From: Symmetrospora coprosmae
Taxonomy: Eukaryota; Basidiomycota; Cystobasidiomycetes; Symmetrosporaceae
Length of the DNA: 64,000 nucleotides
NCBI GenBank assembly: GCA_008802785.1
Contig: VUYT01000043.1
Coordinates: forward strand, 44,364 to 108,363
Direction of reading: 5' to 3'
Below, one piece after another: positions 1 through 9,757 of the stretch; position 1 is the first letter of the stretch, and each line of letters opens with the position of its first letter. Below the pieces are notes generated by a model. It saw nothing but the letters and a program-made list of their open reading frames with translations. It did no database searches and was not told the DNA's origin. Position numbers and translations under genes: made by a program.

Positions 1-1875
1 AGATGCGGCGTTCCCCTCCCCGCTCGCCGCCAGCTGAGCTTGGCGCAGGCGCATTGGCCGCCTGCAGGGGCTTAACGGCGGGAGCTTTTGGCGGTTCTGC
101 CGGCTGTGGTGCCGGCTGCTGAGGCTTTGCTACTGGCGGGGGTGCGCCGGCGCCTTGCGACTGGCTCAGAGAGCTCTGCGGAGCTTGCTGAGATGCTGAT
201 GGCTGGGACTGCTGACCTGGCACAGGCGGGGCTGCTCGCGTGGCCTGCAACGTCGGCTTGCTCTGCTGCTGCGGCGCCTGTTGCTGCTGCTGCTGCATAT
301 GCGACGAGCCATTGCTGCTCGGAGGCGGGCGCTGAGGCGCCGACCTATGATCGGCGGGGCGAGAAGCCGACTGCGTCAATAATGGCTTGAGGCCGCTTCC
401 GCTGCCGCTGCTGCTCTGCTGCAGGGATGACTGCTGCTGCGGGTAGTTTGACGGGCTCTGTCGAGGAACAGTCTGCGATGACGATGTTGGCGGGTGTGCC
501 GGTCGCGAGGGTGCGAGGCCAGACGACGAGTGCGCCTGATTGAGCGGCGGCCGCGCCATACCGCCCGTAGGTGTGCCAGATCCGCTCTGGCTGCTGCTGA
601 GCGACGGTCTGGGCGGGTCAAAGTAGTCTGCCTGATGCGGTCGCGGCTGGCTCGAGTACATTGGCTTGCTGCCGCTGCTGGACGAGGCGGCTTGCGGCGG
701 CAACGCAGGAAGCATGCCCATGTTGGACGCGGTTGAGCCGGCCGAGGCTGAGCGGCCCATGGGCAGGGACGTGTTTGAGCTGTTTGACGCCTGCGAGCCC
801 GCGTAGCCCGTCCCTGCGCCAAAGCGGGTTGCGGGCGGGTTTGGCGGGTACTTCTGCCCGTTCTGCCCTGGGTTGACGTTGGACATGCTGCCCATGTAGT
901 CGCTGACGCCCCCCGCGCCGGGGACACCCCAGTCGTCTTTGTCGCGCTTCTGGTTGACTGTGTAGAACTCGAGCACGTCGAGGACCGCTTGTGGGTTCTT
1001 GGCATAGTCTTCCCGGGTGATGGCGGACGAGGTGAGCAGCCTGGTCCATTGCTCAGGAAGGCCGGTAAAGGCACCCGAGACGGGGTCAAATCCAACATGC
1101 ACCTGGTGGACAAAGTTGGTGGGACCCGACTGCCCCAGGGGCGAGTTGTTGTAGATGTCGTCTAGCCAGCCGTACAGCTCGTCGTCGTTCTTGAGCGACT
1201 GTGGGATGCAAGGATAGCGTCATTAGCATGTGCTCGGCATGTCAGATGTGCCCGAGCCGATATAGGCACACCATGTAGATTGTCTTGTCGCGCGTCACGA
1301 CTTCGAGGCAGTACGGCTTGAGGTCTGTACGCGAGACCTGGTCGACATCCTTCAAGAAGATGATGGAGGATGCGGTGTTTGTGCTCTGCAGATAGGATGC
1401 GGAGGCGAAGATGAGCGGGGAACATCAGCCTGCTTCGTCACCACTTCAACGGGGATCCCCGCCTGCCTGCCTGCTTGCGCCGGGACGCGCTCGCCGTTCT
1501 GCCCTGAACACTCCCCTCACGCACCTCCTTGCTCTTGTGGAAGGTCAGGGCGGACTCGCGGAGGATGGCATGCCGTTTGCTGAAGAAGATGCTCTTTAGG
1601 CCATCCTCCTTGATGGAGACCTGCCCTTCTCTGATCCAATTGCCCCCGCTGCTCGCGCTCCCGTTCGAGTACGTCGACGAGGCCGGCGAGCCGACGCTCA
1701 TGCCCCCCATCCCGCGGCTGATGCCACTCATCCCCGACGCAGAGGCGAAGGACGACGACGAGTTGGAGCTCGTCATGAGCGGTCGCAGCCCTCCGCTGCT
1801 TCCTCCTCCTCCTGCTCCACCCGGTGCTGGTGGTGCTGGCCGTGAAGGCGTCAAGGACGCGCCGTTCCAGCTCAT
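1..1875 (-). CDS. CLA4: CLA4/PAK-type protein kinase, N-terminal part (partial, runs off left edge)
   Basis: Three exons are visible: 1525-1875, 1272-1385 and <1-1198. Start chosen at the ATG at 1875 (MSWNGASL); the frame is open further upstream but nothing there looks coding. A Ser/Gly-rich leader is followed by a PH domain that begins at [13 protein letters not shown] in exon 1 and continues through [10 protein letters not shown] in exon 2. Exon 3 carries a p21-binding (CRIB) motif, [16 protein letters not shown] followed by FTGLPEQW, then a long Gln/Ser/Pro-rich linker to the window edge. PH plus CRIB in this order is the CLA4/Smu1 class of p21-activated kinases, which act downstream of Cdc42 in polarity and cytokinesis. 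The kinase domain lies outside the window, so catalytic integrity cannot be judged. All splice phases agree. Confidence 0.93.
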
Positions 1876-2458
1876 TGTGCGGGCTGCGCTGCGAGGCTGC
1901 GCGTGTCGTGTCGGTGCTTTGTGCGTTCGCGACTCGGCAGCGAATTGGCCAAGTGGTCCTCCTCCTGCTCCTGTGACCAGCAACAGATGCTGTGCTGTTG
2001 TTGTATATTATAATATCCTGCCTTGCTCAGAGTGTGCGCGCGTTCAAAGGGAGGCGAGGGGAGGGAGGGGGACAAAGAGGGTGGTGCGGCTCAAACTGCA
2101 GAGCACACCACAAGGCACGCGTAGACGTCCTTCATCTTGTAATTAGTCTTTGAACAGGGCAGCACACACGCTTGATCAGGACGATACATCAGGCTATGAT
2201 ACGGAAAGAGCACTGACGCTGAGTCCAATCTGACTCGCTCGTTGCAGGAGACCGCGCGCACAGGCCGCTCCGCCAAAGCAGCAGGGTCAAGTCAGTCGAC
2301 GACGTCCGGACGCGCTCGACACATTTGCACCGCCAGACGCACGCGGGCATCAGCGACACACTGACTCAGACCAGCTCGGTCGTCCGACTCTCCTGTACTA
2401 CGACTGACCTTCTCGTTCCCTTGACCCTCCCCTCATCCCTGATATACACGCACCCAAC
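1876..2458. other. Intergenic, divergent promoter region
   Basis: 583 bp between the start of the CLA4-like gene (minus) and F-box-like gene A (plus). It must hold both promoters and 5' UTRs. I see no further coding frame, RNA gene or distinctive repeat. Confidence 0.5.
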
Positions 2459-4282
2459 ATGACCACCTTCGCTCAACTCCCCAGCGAGCTCATCACTCCA
2501 GTAGTCGCAGCCATGTCTCTGGCAAACAAGAAGCGCTTCGCTCTGGTCAGCAGACGGACGCGCAGTATCACCGTAAGCGAGATTCGCGCAGTGCTGGGGA
2601 AGAACACCCCACCTGACGAGCCGTGACTCGCCTCGCAGCTCCCGCTCCTGCACGACCACCTAGACACCCGACAATGGCCAACGGCCAAGTTATCTCAATG
2701 CTCACAAGATTTCGCAGATGAGACACTCAAGGTCTACAAGAAAGCGTCGCTTCGCTTGGCTTTCGCAGAATTCGACTGGGTGGCATACGCCGACTTCGCT
2801 AGCAGGGCGAGACACTCTCGCAAACTCGTTGCACAGATGGAACTGCGGCTTCTGCACCTGGAAATCTATCTCCCCGAGCTAGAAGAAGCCACCTCGCTGC
2901 CCCAACACGACGACATCACCTATTCGGAAAAGCTCGACAGGCTCTTCGATGCGGTTGCAAGCTGCTTGGCCGTCCATAGCGGACCTGCAATCGCTATTGA
3001 GCTCCACCTGCCCTCCGATAGCGACGACGATCCGCGGAACGAGAAGCAGAAGGCTTGGATCCGCTTCCTTGCCCGCCTTTCTGGCGCTTTCCACGCACAT
3101 GAGGTCGAGCTGTTGCGTGTCTATGGCCGTCCGACTCTTCCCGAGTGTGCACTGCATGCAGCCGCAGAGCATGTATCAACCATTATTCGATCAAGCAAGG
3201 AGCGCCCTTCGCTCTTTATCGGCCATGCCAGCCTCTTCGCTGCCGTTTCGCCCGATGGTCTGGCTCATCTGGATTGCAATGAAGGGGCGCCCGATCCCGA
3301 CCACCTGCATCGTCTGTCGATGGCTCTCACGCCGAGTGCAAGTACGCTTCGTGGCCTTGCACTCCAGTACGCTCTCAGCGGTCCCTTGCAGGTCACCCAG
3401 CCCGGTCCCGTCCGCCTCCCGGAGCTCCGCAGCTTGGCCATTGAGAGCATTGGCAGGTCGGGCGTCAGGATCGGGCCCATCCTCACCGTGCTGGATGCTC
3501 CATTGCTGTCCCGACTGCACGTCGAAGATGGCGACCCCGATCTGGCCTGGGCGCGCGGCGAATTCGATCTATTCGACCGTTTCCCAAAGCTCCGGCGCAT
3601 CATAGTGACGTGTTTCGGGCCGATCCCGGACATCGCACATCTAGTTTCGAGCTGCCAGGAACACGCCTGTCGCCTCGAGCTTGAGCGCGATGATGTGCTA
3701 CCGCTCGGCGAGCCAGTGGATGCTTTCGGGAGAATGGCACCGTTCGTGACGAGTCTGAATCTGGAACACGCCACACCAGCTGCTTTCGAAGGATCGGCTC
3801 TGTCTACATACCCTCGAATGGACTTCTTGCTCCTCGAGTGCATCGATTTCCGATACACGCCCCGCCGGCTGGACGGACAGCAGGCGGATGAGCGGAGTGC
3901 CGGCATTACTGCATACGGGGAGTTTATGCTCGACTTCCTGCGCCGGCATCGACTGTCCGAACTGCGGCTTCTCGTCATCGACTGCCTGGTCTCCCTCCAA
4001 GATTGCACGAGCATTGATGATCTGGCCAGAGTCATGGAGGTCGCCGATCTGCCGAGTTTGACTACGCTCAAGCTCACACTGCGGGACAGCAAGCTTGACG
4101 ATGCTAGCAGTGCAGAACGTCAGGATGGACCGCACGTTCAGTAAGTTGCACATGTTTCAGAGCGAAGGCTGCCCGGATGAAGCTGATGTTTTTCCCGACC
4201 CTTCCGCTGCTTGCACCAAAGTCGTCTGGAGGAAGCCTGCCAAAGGATGGGCGTTGATGTAGACATCGCATTCGATTTCTAA
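2459..4282 (+). CDS. F-box-like protein A (dispersed family member)
   Basis: Exons 2459-2572, 2639-4140 and 4222-4282; predicted 558 aa. Exon 1 is 38 codons and holds an F-box-like helix set (QLPSELITPVVAAM, then RFALVSRRTRSIT). The long second exon has leucine-rich, LRR-like spacing without clear repeats. The third exon encodes HRLEEACQRMGVDVDIAFDF and then stop. The first frame reaches a stop at 4144, but a strong GTAAGT donor at 4141 precedes it, and genes B and C end with an equivalent spliced cassette, so I prefer the spliced end. The AAG acceptor at 4219-4221 is weak. F-box proteins are normally substrate adaptors of SCF ubiquitin ligases; the target is unknown. The F-box assignment is by pattern, not by search. 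Confidence 0.72.
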
Positions 4283-4714
4283 GCCACTCGCGCCTAGAGC
4301 TCGCTACTAGTAGCTGGAGTGCTGGTAGTCTGCTCAGTTAGCATTTCGGGAAGCTCGGTCCCAATCCCAGGCCCGTAGTAAATGAAGGCGTATAAAGCTC
4401 GCAAGCGACGATGCTGTTGTCGTTCGCCTATCAAGGCGGGGACTTTGGCGAGGTCCTCGAGCTTCACGGTCCCTCGCGAGCGTTCCGCGATGTATGCCCA
4501 CCGGAAGGCGTATACGCCCAAGCGGAGATTGGCGTCCTGTATCAGTGCCGTTGCGCAATCCCGGTGTCTTGTCACAGTGGGTTTTGCTGCGCAGCTCGTG
4601 CCATTTTCTTGCAACATGCTCGTTTGTGGTGCTCTTCCAAGGTTCCGGCCGGCGCGGTCCCTCGCACGCTGCCCACACATCCCCCCTTCTCCAACGCATC
4701 AACCCTCAGTCATC
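4283..4714. other. Intergenic, no supported gene
   Basis: 432 bp downstream of F-box-like gene A and upstream of the MIC26/27 gene. Overlapping open frames exist on both strands but none has protein-like composition or motif support. It probably holds the 3' UTR of gene A and the promoter of the next gene. Confidence 0.5.
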
Positions 4715-5981
4715 ATGGCAGCTCGCATAGCAGCTCACTCGGCAAAGGTGAGGCGTCGTCCGCGCCGTCAGCGGGCTGCTATCCCATTGCCGTCGAGGCC
4801 GTCTCGCCTGAGCGGGTGGAGCCTCCTCCCGACCTTGCATGGGAGAAGCCCGCTGGCTCGCGATACGAGGGCAACGGCAGACGTAGCAGCAGCGGCAGGA
4901 AGCTGATGCACCCCAATCTGGGGTTACTGTACCTGCAGCCATTGGTTCTGGCTGCCGCTCTTGGCTCAGCATTCGCCCTGTACCCCGCGGCCAGCCTGCG
5001 AGCCGAAGAAGCGACGTCCAATGCAGCAGTGACACAGCCAGCTCATGCCGCGACCTCAGCACCGACTCCCGTCAAGCCAACACCGGTAGCGCCTGTCTCT
5101 TCTGCAGCGCCGAGGGTGATTACTGTTCCACCTGAACGGCTAGCGCATGCGTCAACCGGCTAACACCGAGTTGCTCGTTACGGCGCGGGCAGCTCTCCAT
5201 CTATGACACCCCTTCTGCACCCATCGTGCTCGCACCCGAAGCACCCTCGGAGCTTCAGCTGCAGGTCTCGGCACTCAGAAAGACATCGCAAGCTCTGTAC
5301 GGGGACGCCAAAGCCCGCTTGAGGAAGGTCTCGAGTGACTGGGTCGGCCTCGAGAACAAGGTCGAGCGTGAGTAGACACAAGCGGGCGAGCTGACCCATG
5401 CCGGGCTAAAGCGTGCTGATGTACTCGGCCCATCATACAGATGAAGTCAAGTCCATCGTACCTGCCGACGAGTCCCTGACACCGGGCGCACTATAGTGAG
5501 CCGCAGCAGCAGTCACCGCTGGAAGCGGGGTCGCAGCCGATAGACACTGATGTGCTGTGCGGCTTCATCCAGCGTCGGCGTCTCTACGCTCCTAGGCTCA
5601 ATCCTCACACGCTCGCGCTCCTTTCCCATCCGCTTTCTCGCCCCACCACTCGCGCTCGCGGCGTCCGCCACGTACTTCCTCCCCAAGACGGCGCACAATC
5701 TAAATGTCTACACGCAGTCGCTCGAAAAAGCGTACATCCCTTCGGTGTACTCGCACCAGATGGCCGCGGTCGGCGAGGCAAAGAAGCTGTGGCACAGCGC
5801 GCTGAGCACGGGCAAGGATCTCCAGGACCGCGCGGGCAAGCTGTCCACAGAAGGGCAGAAGCGCTTCGAGCAGAGCTCGGGCCTCAAGCTGCAAAGCGCA
5901 AACTCGGACCCAAATGCCATCGCGGCGAGGCAGAAGAGCGAGGCGGAGCTCGCCGCGTCCAAGGGCGTCAAGCTGGTGTAG
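4715..5981 (+). CDS. MIC27: MICOS subunit MIC26/MIC27 (apolipoprotein O family)
   Basis: Well-supported exons end at 5115, then 5193-5367, 5441-5495 and 5573-5981, with consistent phases. The diagnostic stretch spans two exons: HEVKSIVPADESLTPGALY joins VGVSTLLGSILTRSRSFP, followed by FLAPPLALAASATYFLPKTA and LNVYTQSLEK, the glycine-rich double membrane segment typical of Mic26/27. The protein sits in the mitochondrial inner membrane and shapes crista junctions. The 5' end is unsettled. The ATG at 4715 (MAARIAAHSAK) needs an intron to enter the coding frame; the in-frame ATG at 4906 (MHPNLGLLYLQPLVLA) gives a shorter N terminus with its own hydrophobic segment. The C-terminal tail is polar and helical. 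Confidence 0.88.
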
Positions 5982-6211
5982 AGTGGGAGAAGCTGTTCGC
6001 CCCGCGTAACTTTCCCAGACATGATTAGATAAAAGCGTACGACTATCCAGCGCAAAACCATATATACGCGCCGTGCCTTGTGTCCGTCTCCGATCCTCCG
6101 GCCTTGTTTGGCTCGGGCTCCTGTGCGTCTCGTGTGTGGGCCTGCCCCTGTCCATGGCAGTCTGCGCGGTACTTGTCTTGCCTTTCTTCCGACGCCCAGG
6201 CCCGGTCCAGC

Positions 6212-7021
6212 ATGACGTCTCTGCGTCCAATGGCGAAGCGTGCGAGCACGGTAGCTCGCGGAACGGCGTATGAGATCCAGTGCCAGGCGTTCCTTGCCGC
6301 CCAGCTCAACATGCCACTGGTGCGATGTGGCCGCGCAAACGACAACGGCATCGACCTCCGCGGAACCTGGGCCCCTCTGGCATCCCTCGCAGCCTCTCCG
6401 TCGTCGTCCAATTCCAGTCGCTCATCACCTTCTCCCGCCTCGTCCCCGGCTGGCGACCCGTCCGATGCGCCGCAACCCCGCTCGTACAGGGTCATTGCTC
6501 AATGCAAGCGCTACGCGAAGAAGCTGGGCCCGAATTACATCCGCGAGCTCATTGGGACATCGTCTTACTACCATCCGCACGATCTCTCGCCTGCCGCGAT
6601 GCCCCACGAAGCCGCGCCTCCTCATACTCCTCAGCGAAAGACGCCGCCGTTGGCGGATAGCTCCCAAACCGCCAATGACATCCTCTCTATCCTCTTTTCG
6701 AGCAGCGGGTTCTCGCAGGAGAGCTACCGCCGGATAGAAGCGACCCAGATCCCGCTCCTGCTACTTCACCTCGAGGCAGCAGAAGAAGCAGACGCCGCAT
6801 CAGAGGACAATACGGAATCGCAAAGCGAAGGGGACGGCCACGGCAGCTCGATCGACTGGCGGTGTAAAGGTGCGATAGGGAACAGAGCATGGCACAGCGC
6901 GACGGAAGGAAGGCTGCGGCCAGTTTGGGCCTATCTCTTCCCGAAGGATTTCAAGCAGGCCCGGAAGTACGTGACTTTCCAGTACGACGGAATACCATTG
7001 CATGGGGAGAGGGTCAGGTAG
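6212..7021 (+). CDS. RRG7: RRG7-like mitochondrial protein (PD-(D/E)XK nuclease fold)
   Basis: Single exon, 269 aa. The frame extends upstream without ATG, so the ATG at 6212 (MTSLRPMAKRAST) is the likely start; the basic N terminus fits mitochondrial import. Core motifs are RGTAYEIQCQAFLAAQL, then RCGRANDNGIDLRG and, after a low-complexity Ser/Pro insert, VIAQCKRYAKKLGPNYIREL. The spacing of GID and QCK matches a restriction-endonuclease-like core, with Gln in place of the usual acidic residue of the (D/E)XK pair. The family (DUF2034, yeast Rrg7, required for respiratory growth) is mitochondrial with no established substrate. Downstream there are about 100 residues of acidic insert before WAYLFPKDFKQARKYVTFQY. 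Confidence 0.82.
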   Translation: MTSLRPMAKRASTVARGTAYEIQCQAFLAAQLNMPLVRCGRANDNGIDLRGTWAPLASLAASPSSSNSSRSSPSPASSPAGDPSDAPQPRSYRVIAQCKRYAKKLGPNYIRELIGTSSYYHPHDLSPAAMPHEAAPPHTPQRKTPPLADSSQTANDILSILFSSSGFSQESYRRIEATQIPLLLLHLEAAEEADAASEDNTESQSEGDGHGSSIDWRCKGAIGNRAWHSATEGRLRPVWAYLFPKDFKQARKYVTFQYDGIPLHGERVR

Positions 7022-7299
7022 ACTGGTGAGCGGACAGAGGCATACTGCTCCTGTGAAGCTCGCGCGCATGCTTCGCTCAGCTGACGCTCTCGTCGCACGA
7101 CACGACAGGGAGCCGAGCTAAGTAAATCGGGGACAGATAGCCATCTATGAGTCAGCGCAGTCAACTCGTCGTTGTACATTAGGAACTCATTGGACGAATG
7201 GCAAGGTCTGACCGGGCGAAACGATCACTGCCGTCGATGATCGATTCAGGAGATATGCTACATCTGGGACTTGCGAAAAGGGGCCCATCGGTTATGTGA

Positions 7300-8973
7300 C
7301 TAGTCTCTCCTCCCACGCCGCTCGTTCTGTTGCAGCTTCCTGCCCTGCTTCTCGGCATTTGCGACAAATCCGACAATTTCGTTGGCGAGCATGCTGGAGT
7401 ACTTGCTGGTCTTGGGACCACAGAGCGCGGTGATGCACTCCATATGCGTCAGGTCCTTGAACGCCTTCAACGACACGTTGCCCACTCCTATGCCCTGGAG
7501 CAGTGTACGGATCAGGACCGTCTGAATAATGGGAACGCTGCGGTCCATCCCTCCGTGGATGAGGAGAAAATTGCGCGGCAAGAAGTCCGTGTCGATGATC
7601 TGCAATGCACTTCGTCAGCTTGTTGTAGGCAGACGTGCCGGAAATTGTGAAGCGGACTGACCTGCTTAGCACCGAAGAGAAGGTGTGAAGGACTGGCCAT
7701 GAGGCAGCTTGCGTGACTGGGGCCCAGAGCGCGCCGCAAAGGGCTGATCTGCTCGATGCCGTTCTTCGCCTCCATTCGCACGTGCTTGATGACGTCGCCT
7801 ACGCCCGCCATCAGGACCATGCCCTTGATCCGAGGCACCTGGACGGCTTCGCCGCCAAAGATCTCGAGCCGGCGAATGCCCGCGGAAATCTCGACCTCAC
7901 CTTGGCCCGCGACAGAGTGGTGATGGAGCTCGATCCGGCTGTCACCGCTCAGGCGAGGGTCTGTACCCTCGTTGCTGCTGCTGCCATCCTCCGACATGCC
8001 TTCCGAGCTCGAGTAGCCATTCTGTTGCGCCTGCTTCTGTGCCTTTGTGTAGCTTGAAAGCCAGTATGCATCACGAGAGCGCACTACAGCCTCCTGAACG
8101 ACTGTAAGCAGCGAGAGATGCGATCCGCTTCCGTGTCCCATCAAATAGATTGAGGACGGCTCTCCGCCAAGCCTGGCAGCATTCTCCCCTGTCCAATGCA
8201 GGACCTTGCGGATGTCTTCCACCATGTCCCGTACAGTGCCCTGCGGATACAGGGTCTGTGACGCAGATGGCGCGAGTTTGAACGTAAGCCAACGTGGCCA
8301 CATCTTTGCCTTGCGGCTCTGCGGGATCACGCACGATATTTGGCACCACTACCATCAACCCTTTCTTGCGCAGCGTCAAAGCCACTTGAAGGTAGTATCG
8401 CTTGTCCGAGAATTGCGAAGACCACCCGCCGCCTGGGATGAGGACCACGACAGGCACTTTTGGCCGTCTGCTCTCTGCAGTGCCCTGCTCATCATCCGTT
8501 GTCCCCCGATCCCTAGACGCTTCGTCGCTGGAAGACGCTTCGGCGGGTGGAGGCCCGCGTCGCTTGAGCGGCAGATATACGTCCAACCGATTCCCGGCGG
8601 TAGCGGAGCCGTAGTCGACATTCTCCTGCAGGATGCTCTCGCGCCCTTTTGCGCCGAGCACGAGTACCCGCCGGTAGGACCAGTCGATTGCGATGCCGAG
8701 CAGGCTGGTGCGCCATGCCTCGCGGAGATAGCGAGAGAGGGCCAGAGTGACCTTGTAGCATCTTCTGGGCGAGTATGGCAGCGGCGTGTCCGGAGCCAGG
8801 ACGAGGTAGAGAAGCCAGGTTGCGCCGTAGAGGATGAACAGCGACAGCGAGAGCACGGTTGGGAAAGCGAGGAAGCCGAACAGCGGGATGAGGCACGAGA
8901 GCAGCAGGACTGGCCATGCGAGGACGGCCAAGGGAAGTGTGATGCTGAGGAGGAGCACCCGGGTTCGCGTCAT
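7300..8973 (-). CDS. Membrane-anchored alpha/beta hydrolase, prenylcysteine methylesterase-like
   Basis: Exons 8335-8973, 7662-8255 and 7300-7599; 510 aa, all phases zero. Two hydrophobic segments lie near residues 4-60, then a hydrolase domain. Visible motifs are the oxyanion strand VVVLIPGGGW, an elbow at residues 253-259 reading GHGSGSH, an acid site HGGMDRSVP and a late His in THMECI. Layout resembles isoprenylcysteine methylesterase and related carboxylesterases on ER or Golgi membranes. Aligned to the family elbow GxSxG, the nucleophile position (residue 255) is glycine, with serine one residue later; activity is therefore uncertain. It is convergent with the RRG7-like gene, with about 280 bp between their stops. 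Substrate is unknown. Confidence 0.8.
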
Positions 8974-9757
8974 GCTGGTTGCGCCTGCTGCTGCTGCTGC
9001 TGCTGCCTGTGTAGTCGCAGGTCGGAGTTGCGGGCGCAGGCAAGCAAGGAAGGCCGTGGCGGAGTAGAACAGGCAGGCCGCCCGACGCTGTTGATGTACT
9101 GCGGTGTACCGCTATGCACTCCTCAAATATAGTCGAAAGAGGGAGAAAGGGGAGAAGAGAGAGGAGAGCAGTCACCCGGACAGGGGCGAGGGGTCCCCAG
9201 GTTCCGCGTGAAATCGGCGGGAGGACGCGCATGATCGTGGACAGCGCGCGCAAGAGGGACATAGGACAGCTTCGAATGACTGACAGAGAGGGCACGACGC
9301 GACGCAGTGCAGTATAGCTGTATGGCAAGTACGGTACATTCCAGCTATGGACAGCCCAAGTAGCGGCTCGAGCACAGCAGGAGCAGCTGAGGGACGGGAC
9401 GGGACGGGACGGGACGGACGGGACAATCGACGTCACGAAAAGACCCGCGTCATGGTCTGCAGAAGGCTATGGGGAGCAGAGCGCTGTACCAGGGGGATGT
9501 ACCGTCCCAGCGGAGGCCGATCGACGCCGAAGGCCTGCAGCGCGCGAAGTTCCCTATTGGCTGGCCGTCCTGCAGACTGTGTCGGTCTTGTCATTTCGAC
9601 GCTTGCGTGCTACGTGGCACGACAATCACCGCGCCGCCCCGGGCCATGCAGCACGAGGTGATGTCCATGCATGGCCCTGACGTATATGCATGCGCCCGTC
9701 CGGCCTATGTACTTTGAAGGCCGCGACGTACGGCCGACACGGCTAGGCATCTGCTAT
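8974..9757. other. Intergenic, two simple repeats
   Basis: 784 bp between the hydrolase start and the end of the nucleotidyltransferase gene. It includes a short CTG repeat at 8985-9006, just 5' of the hydrolase start codon, and a GGGAC repeat at 9391-9424. The minus-strand open frame here is not supported as a gene. Confidence 0.5.
9391..9424. repeat. GGGAC pentanucleotide microsatellite
   Basis: Five consecutive GGGAC units followed by a broken GGAC and one more GGGAC. It is intergenic and lies upstream of the hydrolase gene. Confidence 0.9.

Noticed and set aside
376-1113. 245-aa minus-strand open frame
   Set aside because: It overlaps exon 3 of the CLA4-like kinase in another frame; Arg/Thr-rich shadow with no motif.
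3265-4092. 275-aa open frame antisense to F-box-like gene A
   Set aside because: Ser/Arg-rich shadow; the plus strand has the family architecture.
8206-9132. 308-aa plus-strand frame over the hydrolase 5' region
   Set aside because: Antisense to the hydrolase, which has clear motifs and splice phases; includes a poly-Cys run from the CTG repeat.
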